Positions 26,415 through 35,013 of a stretch of 64,000 bases of DNA are shown piece after piece. Position 1 is the stretch's first letter; the number at the start of each line of letters is the position of its first letter. The position numbers and the translations under genes were made by a program. This DNA is from Magnetovibrio sp. (GTDB lineage Bacteria; Pseudomonadota; Alphaproteobacteria; Rhodospirillales; Casp-alpha2): positions 1 through 64,000 of the forward strand of contig PBKU01000001.1 in the NCBI GenBank assembly GCA_002722175.1, in the 5' to 3' direction. The notes beneath the pieces were generated by a model, which was given only the letters and a program-made list of their open reading frames with translations, was not told where the DNA came from and made no database searches.

Positions 26415-28580
26415 TTACTTCTTGCTCTTCTTAGGAATACTTACAGTTCCAAGTTTGCCTTCCCAGTCTAACAATTCGCAGTAAATGGGGCAATTTTCTA
26501 CGAGTGATTCGTGCGTTCCTTGACCAACAACCTCCCCATGATCCAAAACAATTATCCAATTATAATCACCGATAAGCCTCATGTCATGGATTGTAGCTAT
26601 TAAAGTCCGCCCCTTAGCCATCTCATCTAAATGTGTTTTCAGATGAACCTGGGATTGCTTGTCAAGACTACTAAAGGTCTCATCTAGCAGTAATAAATTT
26701 GGATGAGCGCCCAAACCACGCGCTAACGCAACAATAATTTTGTGAGATTGTGACAAGTTGCTTGCTGAACCATCTATCTCTGTACTAAGGCCATCCGGTA
26801 GCTTCTTAACCAATGAGCCAAGACCTGTGATATCCAAAATGACTTCCATTTCTCTAAGACTGATGTTCGGACGTACTCGACGAATATTTTCTTCAATTGT
26901 ACCCGCAAAAAATGTGGGATGAAGATCAACCAAACTCACTTGACTGCGATAGTGATTTAAATCCAGGCTCGCTAGATTTGCGGCGTCAATTTCTATAAAA
27001 CCCTCGGTTGGTTTTAACAATCCCTGGAGCAGCCTAAGAAAAGTTGATTTTCCACTTGCAGAACGACCAACAATAGCCGTTTTATTGCGCGAGGGTATAG
27101 TAAGATTGATTTTTTTCAACGCGTCGTGATCACCAAATTTTACGGAAACATCCTTAAAAACAAAATCTCCTTTAATAACATGTTGTGCGCCACCACCGAT
27201 GCGATCAGGATTGGCATTCCATATTTCACTAATTTGCCCCATGGCACCCGTAATAATGTGCGTATCAGCAAAAAACGTAATTAATTTCTTAGTAGGAGCC
27301 ACTACCTTCGCCCCCAGCATGTTGCACGATATGATTGCTCCAGCTGAGAGTTCTCCAGCAAACACTAGATTTATTCCGGTAAAGACAATAGCTATGGTCA
27401 TCAGATTCATCAGGGTCGAATTAATACTTCCAGAAACATTTGTTGCGGCAAACAGATCGACATTACGTCTGATGCTTTTTGCGGCTGCTGAACGCCATTC
27501 TCGGCGCTGAATATTTTCCTGTGAAAGAGTTTTTACAGCATCTATACTGGCAATCGTTTCTCTTAAGGTACGCACCCGGTCTCGATTTGCTTGCCCAATT
27601 GCTTTTCCTACGTCTCGCTGGCGATATTTTGATGCTAGATCGACAACACCCTGAAGGATGGAAAAGCCCACTACCACTAACGCCAGAATCGGGCTATACC
27701 CGAAAAGTATTGGAACAAAAACTAGTATCCCAGTTGCATCATACAGATTGGTTAATATTTGCCGTGCGAAGAAAGCTCTAACAGCCACTACTGACTGCAC
27801 TTTCGCCTCCATCTCACTTGGACCTGTTGTCTGAAAGGTCTGCGCTGGCAAATCAAGTAATTTGTCAAAGACGTCGCCAGTCAGGCGGGATTCAATAACC
27901 ACGCTGATATGTTCAATAACATAATCGCGTCCGTAAGTTAGAATCCCACTGAACAGTAGGACCAAAACAGCACCGCCAGTAAGAACGTATAGAGTTGAAA
28001 CCGCCTCATAACCCAGCACCTTATCAAGTGCTATCTGGATGTAAATAATAGGAGCAATTCCCAAAAGGTGAAGAATTACCGCAATGATAAAGGTCACCGC
28101 CATAATTCCTTTAAACCGATATAGCTCAGGCAAGAACCACTTCCAGTCGAACACCCTATCCTTTGAGGCCTCGCCAGAACTATGGGACACTAAGATAACC
28201 TGACCTGACCAACTATCAACAAACTCTTTAGCAGATAACCTCAATGGTTTAGCTGTTGGATCCATAGGGTCGATTGCAATTATCTCTAGTTTGTCGGCAC
28301 CGTGGGAGGAATCTGCACCTGCAAGAATATAAGAATGGCCATCCCTCATAATGCCGACACAGGGGAAAAGGTATTTTTTCACGACGAGTTCTTTAAGGGG
28401 TAGCTTCCGAGCTTTTACTAGAACGTGTTGTTTAAAAAAATACTCACTCAAATCCTTAGTCGTTGATAGTGTTCCGCTTTTTATTGCTTGATCAACTGAA
28501 TCGGAATTTACCCTGACACCAAACTGCCGGGCGATAAACGATATGCTAATAGCCGAAGATCTTATTGTCCTGGAACTCAT
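26415..28580 (-). CDS. ABC exporter with inactive C39-like domain (type I secretion, HlyB-like)
   Basis: The 721-residue protein has an N-terminal C39-peptidase-like domain (residues 1-135) without a catalytic Cys but with GHSYILAG and a later DPMDP, as in HlyB, where this domain binds substrate. Six membrane helices follow (about 155-430), then an ATPase with Walker A GRSASGKST at 505-513 and Walker B with Asp633-Glu634. The signature LSGGQ is replaced by LSQSH (609-613), which is unusual. It should form an inner membrane complex with the cNMP-domain fusion protein encoded just downstream. No TolC or substrate gene adjoins, so the cargo is unknown. Confidence 0.85.
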   Translation of the reverse strand: MSSRTIRSSAISISFIARQFGVRVNSDSVDQAIKSGTLSTTKDLSEYFFKQHVLVKARKLPLKELVVKKYLFPCVGIMRDGHSYILAGADSSHGADKLEIIAIDPMDPTAKPLRLSAKEFVDSWSGQVILVSHSSGEASKDRVFDWKWFLPELYRFKGIMAVTFIIAVILHLLGIAPIIYIQIALDKVLGYEAVSTLYVLTGGAVLVLLFSGILTYGRDYVIEHISVVIESRLTGDVFDKLLDLPAQTFQTTGPSEMEAKVQSVVAVRAFFARQILTNLYDATGILVFVPILFGYSPILALVVVGFSILQGVVDLASKYRQRDVGKAIGQANRDRVRTLRETIASIDAVKTLSQENIQRREWRSAAAKSIRRNVDLFAATNVSGSINSTLMNLMTIAIVFTGINLVFAGELSAGAIISCNMLGAKVVAPTKKLITFFADTHIITGAMGQISEIWNANPDRIGGGAQHVIKGDFVFKDVSVKFGDHDALKKINLTIPSRNKTAIVGRSASGKSTFLRLLQGLLKPTEGFIEIDAANLASLDLNHYRSQVSLVDLHPTFFAGTIEENIRRVRPNISLREMEVILDITGLGSLVKKLPDGLSTEIDGSASNLSQSHKIIVALARGLGAHPNLLLLDETFSSLDKQSQVHLKTHLDEMAKGRTLIATIHDMRLIGDYNWIIVLDHGEVVGQGTHESLVENCPIYCELLDWEGKLGTVSIPKKSKK

Positions 28581-29138
28581 TCCTCAGTAGGCCCCCACCT
28601 TGGCCCCCCAGATATACGCATTGCTGAATTTATGTTCTACGCCAATTAAGCAGAAATAAGCTGACCAGAAAACAAATTTTTAACTTTAAAGCATAAACTC
28701 TGAAAAATTTTGTATACATAACAATGAAAGATGTCAATTTCATAACATGCGCAAGTTTTTTCGATTTATCATTTAAGACGCCCTTAACGACATGCGAAGC
28801 CTCAAATAGACTATTGAGGTATTTTCTCACTACACACTGTCTTTTGCTCTGTAACGGCAAAAATATAATCCAAGCAATGTCACGGGTATTTCGTTATATG
28901 AATTCATTGTGTGCCCAAGTGAACTTGCGCAAAACCTAATTTCTAAACTGCCTCTATATTCACTTGGCTAGCAATAAAACCCCTTTGATTAGTTTTTTGA
29001 GACTTGTTTATGACTAATATGAATAGCTAATATAAGCTGTTATCTCAAAAAAGCTGAATTATGAAATAATTAGGCATATAGAGGTTTATTAAAGCGCCTA
29101 AATAATCAAATTAAATTGCGCTGTTCCAGGGGGGAATC
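28581..29138. other. Intergenic region between divergent exporter and PLP-enzyme genes
   Basis: About 560 bases with A+T-rich composition and no convincing gene in any frame. It must contain promoters for both divergent units. TTGAGA followed 15-17 bases later by TATGAA/TGAATA near 29000-29025 is a possible plus-strand promoter, but weak. A strong ribosome site (CCAGGGGGGAATC) precedes the ATG at 29139. Confidence 0.3.
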
Positions 29139-30614
29139 ATGCAGTCGCACGCGAGCATAGAAATCGTTGACCATGATGTGTTCAACCGAAACAAAGCCCA
29201 GTTAAAACTGAAGGGTGTCACTTTACCCAAATTCAGCGAGCTCGCCAATCCAGTGGATTTTCTTCCAGAAAAAATACAAAGTATTTCAGAAGTCGATCCT
29301 GACACGCCACACCCTGAAAATCTCTTTCGAGTCCACTGGCATAACGCCAATGACCGGCAAAACTTAACGTTGGTCCCAGGCCACATTGTTCTTGGTCAAG
29401 AAATTACCGGGGTAGAAGCAAAGATTATTATAATTCTGGGCAATCGATTTCCCATGATTAAAGCCCATAAAGTGGTTGCCGCATACGGCTGCCTCACCCC
29501 TTATATCCTATCCGGTGAATTTGACGTTTCTTGGCATAGGGCAATTTGGCCATCTACCGGAAACTATTGTCGAGGCGGTATCGCTATTTCACGCATCCTC
29601 GGATGCCGCGGCGTTGCCGTGCTCCCTGAAGGGATGAGCGCTGAACGATTTGACTGGCTACACAAGTGGATAAAAGAGCCCACAGATATTGTTCGAACGC
29701 CGGGAACTGAAAGCAATGTCAAGGAAATTTACGACAAGTGCAATGAACTAGCAAAGGACCCTCAAAATAAAATTATAAATCAATTTTCTGAAATTGGAAA
29801 TTACATTGTTCACCGTGCCATAACCGGCCCTGCATTAGAACGTGTGTTCAACAATATAAACAGTTCAGGCGTTTTGGTGCCTAAAGCGTACGTTGCAGCG
29901 TCGGGCTCCGCTGGAACCCTTGCCGCTGGGGACTTTCTTAAAAAAACTCTTGGAACTGATATCTGCGTAGTTGAGGCACTAGAATGTCCAACCCTTCTCT
30001 ATAATGGATATGGTGAGCATAACATACAAGGCATTGGTGACAAGCACGTGCCCCTGATACACAATGTTTTAAACTCGGATTTCGTTATTGGCATTTCCAG
30101 TTTTGCAACGGACAGCCTTAACTTGCTATTCAACACAAAGGAAGGCCTCAGTTATCTCTCTGAAAGAACAGGACTTAGTAGCAATGATATTTTCGCACTC
30201 AGCAATCTAGGCCTCTCTTCAATTGCCAATTTATTAGGGGCAATTAAATACGCTAAATATATGAATCTGGGGTCAACTGATGCAGTTTTAACCATAGCGA
30301 CAGATGGTGCTGAGTTATACAAAACTGAATTAGACCGCGAAGGAAAAAGACTGCATGGTGGCAAGTTTAGCAAGCTTAAGGCAGCTGAAACCTATGGGCA
30401 ATTCCTGCTCGGGGCCTCAACTGACCACGTGCTTGAGTTAGATCGATTGAGTCGCGAGAGAATCTTCAATCTTGGCTACTATACTTGGGTGGAACAACAG
30501 GGGGTTTCAGTTGTTGAGTTTGATGCACGCCGTCAACAAAATTACTGGGATCAACTGATGGGCCTGATCCCAATCTGGGACGAACTAATTGATAGATTCA
30601 ATAACGTTAGTTAG
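29139..30614 (+). CDS. PLP-dependent enzyme of the cysteine synthase/tryptophan synthase-beta superfamily
   Basis: This is a 491-residue fold type II PLP protein. The Schiff-base lysine is likely in GNRFPMIKAHKV near residue 110, and the phosphate or substrate loop is in PSTGNYCRGGIAISR near 144. It has an N-terminal extension of about 90 residues and a C-terminal tail of over 100 residues compared with cysteine synthase. The central PKAYVAASGSAGTLAAGDFL stretch is a second glycine-rich phosphate site. Its substrate is unknown; it may be a lyase or a beta-replacement enzyme. It stands as a single gene with a strong ribosome site. Confidence 0.7.
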   Translation: MQSHASIEIVDHDVFNRNKAQLKLKGVTLPKFSELANPVDFLPEKIQSISEVDPDTPHPENLFRVHWHNANDRQNLTLVPGHIVLGQEITGVEAKIIIILGNRFPMIKAHKVVAAYGCLTPYILSGEFDVSWHRAIWPSTGNYCRGGIAISRILGCRGVAVLPEGMSAERFDWLHKWIKEPTDIVRTPGTESNVKEIYDKCNELAKDPQNKIINQFSEIGNYIVHRAITGPALERVFNNINSSGVLVPKAYVAASGSAGTLAAGDFLKKTLGTDICVVEALECPTLLYNGYGEHNIQGIGDKHVPLIHNVLNSDFVIGISSFATDSLNLLFNTKEGLSYLSERTGLSSNDIFALSNLGLSSIANLLGAIKYAKYMNLGSTDAVLTIATDGAELYKTELDREGKRLHGGKFSKLKAAETYGQFLLGASTDHVLELDRLSRERIFNLGYYTWVEQQGVSVVEFDARRQQNYWDQLMGLIPIWDELIDRFNNVS

Positions 30615-31228
30615 CTGACTGCCAAAAGGGAAGATATGTCCATCCTATTAAAAATATTACTGAAACATGTACCTATAGTGGCTAAAATTTTCTAGAGCAA
30701 AAAAAACCGATTCCAAAGGCCCGCCGGAAAACGTTGTATTTCAAGGTTTCTTCTATTGCAAAGTCCCTTTTTTGTATAAGGGAAGAATCTAAATAAATGT
30801 CAAAAATGTTTCTCAATTGTTCAGAGCAATATATTGGTTTGCCACATGTTAATTTATCCAGAAAGCAAGCAATCGAAACTTTTTTTCTTACAATCTAAAT
30901 ATTGACTTTTAAAGCTTCAAACAAACACTGATTTAGTTACCTAAATTCATTGCCCAGTGCATCTGGAATATATCTCCTATGATCTGTTGCAGTGGTTTGG
31001 TATGGTTGCTTGTAAAAATTAGAAATAGGAAGAAAAATATTCTAAGTTCCATAAAACAACGCGGCAAACGATATAATGCTCAGAAAATTGGATACATTGT
31101 TAGAAATTGCATCGTACAAACACACTCTAATTCATGCTCTAAGCCTAACAAAATACGATTAACATTCAAAGGAAGCCAATCATTTATATAGTGTACTTTT
31201 TCCATTGCACTTTAAGCGAGCTTATTTT
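30615..31228 (+). other. Intergenic region upstream of the pqq-linked ABC exporter
   Basis: About 610 A+T-rich bases without a convincing gene. One 70-residue plus-strand frame (30979-31191) is rich in Lys, Arg and Asn, has no ribosome site and resembles nothing I know. The promoter of the exporter-pqq series probably lies here; I cannot single it out. Confidence 0.3.
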
Positions 31229-31978
31229 ATGCGGTACATTAATAAAGATCCAGTACTTGAAATTCAAAGTCTTAGTTATAGCTACGGTGCTGTAAAGGCC
31301 CTCACGAATATTTCCTGCAAACTGTTTCCTGGAGAATTTAAGGTTTTATTAGGCCCTAACGGGGCAGGAAAAACAACTATGTTTTCTCTTTTAACAAGGC
31401 TCTTAGTGCCCAGTATCGGCACCATTAACCTTTTCGGACGCAGCCTTGCTAAAGCGCCTGAAGATGCTTTAGCAAAAATGGGGGTAGTATTTCAACAACC
31501 AACATTAGACCTAGACCTTACTGTCCGGCAAAACCTCCACTATCACGCTTCGCTCCATGGCCTTAATAGCTCAATTGCACGCACGCGAATGGAAACAGAA
31601 CTTAAAAGATTAAACATGGAAACACAGATCGACAAACAAGTTCGTAGTCTTAATAGTGGTCATCGCAGAAGAGTTGAGATTACCCGTGCATTGTTGCATA
31701 GACCGTTATTTTTATTATTAGATGAGCCCACGGTAGGCCTGGATGTTCCAACACGACGCGATATCGTGAATCATGTACATAACCTTGCCCAAGATAAAGG
31801 CATTGCAGTGCTGTGGGCAACCCACCTTATCGATGAAATAAAAAAAGATGATACTGTTATTATTTTAAACAAAGGAATTCTTTGTGCTGATAACACTTCA
31901 GAAATTATTTGCAATGAAAGTAACACAAACAATATTAGTGAGGCTTTTGAAAAATTCATAGCGGATCCAAAAACATGA
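31229..31978 (+). CDS. ABC transporter ATPase of the PQQ-associated exporter
   Basis: This is a 249-residue ABC-2-type ATPase with Walker A GPNGAGKTT near residue 41, signature LNSGHRRRVEITRAL (a degenerate LSGGQ), Walker B LLLDEPTVGLD and a THLIDE switch. It resembles the ATPases that accompany PQQ-dependent alcohol-oxidation genes (TIGR03864-like), and its position directly before pqqA fits. It overlaps the permease gene by four bases. An in-frame TTG at 31205 is possible; the ATG at 31229 is preferred because homology begins soon after. The transported compound is not known. Confidence 0.8.
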   Translation: MRYINKDPVLEIQSLSYSYGAVKALTNISCKLFPGEFKVLLGPNGAGKTTMFSLLTRLLVPSIGTINLFGRSLAKAPEDALAKMGVVFQQPTLDLDLTVRQNLHYHASLHGLNSSIARTRMETELKRLNMETQIDKQVRSLNSGHRRRVEITRALLHRPLFLLLDEPTVGLDVPTRRDIVNHVHNLAQDKGIAVLWATHLIDEIKKDDTVIILNKGILCADNTSEIICNESNTNNISEAFEKFIADPKT

Positions 31979-32781
31979 CCGTCACAGGAATTTTACGTTC
32001 TCTTTTTGGTATTATTACTCGCGAATCACTGCGCTTTGTGCATCAACGCGAGCGTTTTTTTGCGGCACTCATCAGACCACTTGTCTGGCTCTTGATATTT
32101 GCTGCAGGATTTAGAGCTTCTCTGGGCATTGCAATTATGCCACCCTATGAAACATATATTCCATACGAGGTTTATATAACACCTGGATTGGTAGCAATGG
32201 TGCAGCTTTTCAATGGGATGCAAACATCGCTATCAATGGTTTATGACCGTGAAATGGGAAGCATGCGTATCTTGCTCATCAGCCCAGTGCCCAGATGGTT
32301 CCTTTTATTTTCAAAGCTGCTAGCTGGAACAGTCGTATCCCTAGTTCAAGTATATGCTTTTCTTGTTATTGCTGCGCTATTCAAAATTAAAATGCCATTT
32401 ATTGGCTATATTGCTGTGCTGCCTGCGTTGATTTTTTGCGGTCTTATGCTTGGAGCTTTTGGAATGCTTTTATCGTCTTTAATTCGGCAGCTAGAGAATT
32501 TTGCCGGTGTAATGAATTTTGTAATTTTCCCAATGTTTTTTCTCTCTTCTGCGCTGTACCCGTTGTGGAAAATGGAAGAAAGTAGTCAACTTTTATATTA
32601 TATTTGTATAGCAAATCCTTTTACTCATGCCGTCGAGTTAATAAGGTTTTCCTTATATGGACAGTTTCATTGGGAAGCAGCTTCTATTATTCTTTTTTGG
32701 TTTTTTTTAGCGAGTTCATTGGCAATATCTGCTTTCAAACCAGAGAAAGGAATGCAAGCAAAAAAACACCTACTGGAATAA
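31975..32781 (+). CDS. ABC-2 type permease of the PQQ-associated exporter
   Basis: This is an inner membrane protein of 268 residues with six hydrophobic segments and the ABC-2 arrangement: an N-terminal amphipathic region, a YDREMGSMRILLISPVPRW coupling motif near residue 90, and FPMFFLSSALYPL near 185. It is the partner of the preceding ATPase, sharing an ATGA overlap. About 110 bases separate it from pqqA. Homologues occur beside PQQ-dependent dehydrogenase clusters and may export a pathway product or metabolite. Confidence 0.82.
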   Translation: MTVTGILRSLFGIITRESLRFVHQRERFFAALIRPLVWLLIFAAGFRASLGIAIMPPYETYIPYEVYITPGLVAMVQLFNGMQTSLSMVYDREMGSMRILLISPVPRWFLLFSKLLAGTVVSLVQVYAFLVIAALFKIKMPFIGYIAVLPALIFCGLMLGAFGMLLSSLIRQLENFAGVMNFVIFPMFFLSSALYPLWKMEESSQLLYYICIANPFTHAVELIRFSLYGQFHWEAASIILFWFFLASSLAISAFKPEKGMQAKKHLLE

Positions 32782-32889
32782 AGCTAAATAATAGCTCTTC
32801 ATTTATGCAAAACTAGTATTGAAATTGTAAAAAAAAGGTGACATACTTAGTATCGTAGAATTTTGTAGACTAAAATGGGAGGATTAGTT

Positions 32890-32967
32890 ATGGCTTGGAG
32901 AAAACCAAAAGTTACTGAAGTCTGCATTGGCATGGAAATCAATAGTTACGCTAGCGCAGAGCTTTAA
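32890..32967 (+). CDS. pqqA: PqqA, precursor peptide of pyrroloquinoline quinone
   Basis: A 25-residue peptide begins MAWRKPKVTEVCIGMEIN and ends SYASAEL. It contains the required Glu16 and Tyr20 in the E-x3-Y arrangement from which PQQ is made. GGAGG lies a few bases before the ATG. It sits directly ahead of pqqB-E, and two hairpins follow its stop. PqqE, with PqqD as chaperone, joins the Glu and Tyr side chains. Confidence 0.95.
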   Translation: MAWRKPKVTEVCIGMEINSYASAEL

Positions 32968-32972
32968 GAACC

Positions 32973-32984
32973 GGGGAGTTCCCC
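32973..32984 (+). promoter_or_regulatory. Hairpin just after pqqA
   Basis: GGGGA-GT-TCCCC forms a tight stem five bases after the pqqA stop codon, without a following T run. Such a structure is a likely attenuator or 3' stabiliser that yields more pqqA than pqqB-E mRNA. Confidence 0.5.
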
Positions 32985-33017
32985 CTATCTAACAAGAAGA
33001 AAGACATCATGGCATAA

Positions 33018-33041
33018 CCGTAGTAGCGATTGCGACTACGG
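33018..33041 (+). promoter_or_regulatory. Second hairpin between pqqA and pqqB
   Basis: CCGTAGT and ACTACGG pair perfectly around a ten-base loop, 29 bases before the chosen pqqB start. With the first hairpin it makes the pqqA-pqqB gap highly structured. There is no T run for a classic terminator. Confidence 0.45.
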
Positions 33042-33069
33042 CGTGTCTGTTTTAATCTGGATTGCAAAT

Positions 33070-34011
33070 TTGCTTAGGGTACTTGTTTTAGGGGCCGCTG
33101 CGGGTGGTGGTTTCCCCCAGTGGAATTCTAATAGCGACGCCTGCAACAGAGCGCGTAAAGGTGACGTCGCATCCCAAACGCAGTCCTCAATCGCAGTGAC
33201 TGCAAATGGCAGAAATTGGTACCTATGTAATGCGTCACCGGACATCCGACAGCAGCTCAATAATAATCCAGCCCTATATCCACGAGAAGGCATGCGGCAT
33301 AGCCCGGTTTCGGGCGTTGTTCTGACAAATGCTGATGTAGATCATATTGCCGGCTTGTTAACGCTTCGTGAGTCGCAACCCCTTAATATTTTTGCAACCA
33401 AACGTGTACTTACAACTCTTAAGAAGAATTCGATTTTTGATGTCTTAAATCCAGATTTTGTCTCTAGAAATGAAATTTTCCTGGGGCACCCGTTTGTGCC
33501 AAAAACGCCCGAGGGCATATCATTAGACCTTGAATTTGAAGCTTTTTCAGTACCTGGGAAAATAGCTCTTTATTTGGAAGATGAATCAGCAGACTCTAAC
33601 TTTGGCACAGTAGAGGGTGACACGGTAGGTCTCCGAATTGCCAACCAGTTAACTGGTCAATATTTTTTTTATATTCCCGGATGCGCTTCAATGCCAAAGC
33701 AATTGGCAAAACGTATATCAGGTGCCCCACTCGTTTTTTTTGATGGCACCCTCTATGAAGATGCTGAAATGATTACACGGAAAGAGGGACACAAAACAGG
33801 AAATCGAATGGGGCATATGAGTATGTCCGGCCCTGATGGAGTGATTGTTGCACTCAAAGAGTTAAACATAACTAGGAAGATTTTTATTCATATAAATAAT
33901 ACAAACCCTGTGCTATTAGAAGATAGCAGAGAAAGAAAAATCGTGGAAAGAGCTGATTGGGAAATTGCGTATGATGGAATGGAAATCAGTATCGAAAAAC
34001 CTCCTGAGTAA
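33070..34011 (+). CDS. pqqB: PqqB, PQQ pathway oxygenase/metallo-beta-lactamase-fold protein
   Basis: The product begins with RVLVLGAAAGGGFPQWNSNSDAC, the hallmark PqqB N-terminus, and has TNADVDHIAGLLTL near residue 90, the metal-binding part of the fold. PqqB hydroxylates a tyrosine-derived intermediate in PQQ synthesis. Homology starts only at the second codon after the TTG at 33070, which has TGGA upstream; an in-frame GTG at 33043 would add nine residues. It ends 41 bases inside pqqC. Confidence 0.93.
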   Translation: MLRVLVLGAAAGGGFPQWNSNSDACNRARKGDVASQTQSSIAVTANGRNWYLCNASPDIRQQLNNNPALYPREGMRHSPVSGVVLTNADVDHIAGLLTLRESQPLNIFATKRVLTTLKKNSIFDVLNPDFVSRNEIFLGHPFVPKTPEGISLDLEFEAFSVPGKIALYLEDESADSNFGTVEGDTVGLRIANQLTGQYFFYIPGCASMPKQLAKRISGAPLVFFDGTLYEDAEMITRKEGHKTGNRMGHMSMSGPDGVIVALKELNITRKIFIHINNTNPVLLEDSRERKIVERADWEIAYDGMEISIEKPPE

Positions 34012-34723
34012 AAATGATTTGGAGGAACAGCTTCGCCAAATAGGAGCCAAAAAATATCATGACAAACACCCATTTCATTTACTCCTTCATGGGGGAAATG
34101 CTACTCAGCCTCAGATCCAGGCATGGGTGCTGAATCGTTATTGCTATCAAGCAGCCATTCCTAGAAAAGATGCAGCACTTTTATCTAAAATGGCTGATTC
34201 AGGCCTACGCCGTAAATGGCGCCGGCGGATCGAAGACCATGATGGCACTAGCGACCAAGATGGAGGGATCGAGCGATGGTTGATTTTAGCGGAAGGAGTA
34301 GGCCTAGACAGGAATTATGTTTCTTCAACGAAAGGGGCTCTCCCTGCCACAAAATTTGCTGTAGAAGCTTACGTTGATTTTGTCCGAAACCAACCTCTAT
34401 TTAATGGCATTGCCTCGTCATTGACGGAGTTATTCGCTCCCGGTTTGCATCAAGAACGTATCACTGGCCTTTTAAAACATTACGAATTCGCAAATGCAAA
34501 AACCCTCGCTTATTTCCAAAAACGTCTATCACAAGCACCACGAGACGTAGAATTTGGGCTTGAATGGGTACTTGAAAATGCAAATACGCCAGAGAGACAG
34601 GCAGGCGCTATTGCTGCCCTTGATTTTAAATGCAATGTCCTTTGGGCCCAGTTGGATGCCCTTTATTATGCTTATGTTCAACCGGGACTCATTCCTCCTG
34701 ATGCATGGATCCCAAATAGCTAA
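33971..34723 (+). CDS. pqqC: PqqC, pyrroloquinoline-quinone synthase
   Basis: This cofactor-free oxidase carries out the final ring closure and eight-electron oxidation to PQQ. Family signatures are seen: YHDKHPFHLLLHGG near residue 31, AWVLNRYCYQAAIPRKDAALLS, the ERWLILAEGVGLD region and YVDFVRNQPLF. About 250 residues is the normal size. The start overlaps pqqB; ATG 33971 follows GGGAA by a fitting distance, with ATG 33974 and TTG 33965 as alternatives. Confidence 0.94.
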   Translation: MMEWKSVSKNLLSKNDLEEQLRQIGAKKYHDKHPFHLLLHGGNATQPQIQAWVLNRYCYQAAIPRKDAALLSKMADSGLRRKWRRRIEDHDGTSDQDGGIERWLILAEGVGLDRNYVSSTKGALPATKFAVEAYVDFVRNQPLFNGIASSLTELFAPGLHQERITGLLKHYEFANAKTLAYFQKRLSQAPRDVEFGLEWVLENANTPERQAGAIAALDFKCNVLWAQLDALYYAYVQPGLIPPDAWIPNS

Positions 34724-35013
34724 TGGCAAAGACTCGAATAATAATGACCGAGAAGGTTGTTCCCGTTTTCCCAAAAGGGGTACGCTTGAAATTTGACAAA
34801 AAACGTAAACAGTGGGTCGTTTTAGCGCCTGAACGCATGTTTGTTCTTGATGAGATTGGTATTTCCGTAATGCATTGCGTGGATGGAAAGTCTAATGTCG
34901 ATGAAATTGTGGATTCATTGTCAAAACAATTTAAAGCACCACGAGAAGAAATTCTGGACGATGTAGTTGAAATGCTCCAAGATATGGCGGATAAAGGGGT
35001 CTTGGATGAATGA
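34723..35013 (+). CDS. pqqD: PqqD, PqqA peptide chaperone
   Basis: This small protein of 96 residues binds PqqA and presents it to PqqE. It shows VVPVFPKGVRLKFDKKRKQWVVLAPERMF and the typical winged-helix-like end with MLQDMADKGVL. Its ATG shares one base with the pqqC stop codon, and its own stop overlaps the pqqE start by four bases, so it is tightly coupled to both. Confidence 0.94.
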   Translation: MAKTRIIMTEKVVPVFPKGVRLKFDKKRKQWVVLAPERMFVLDEIGISVMHCVDGKSNVDEIVDSLSKQFKAPREEILDDVVEMLQDMADKGVLDE

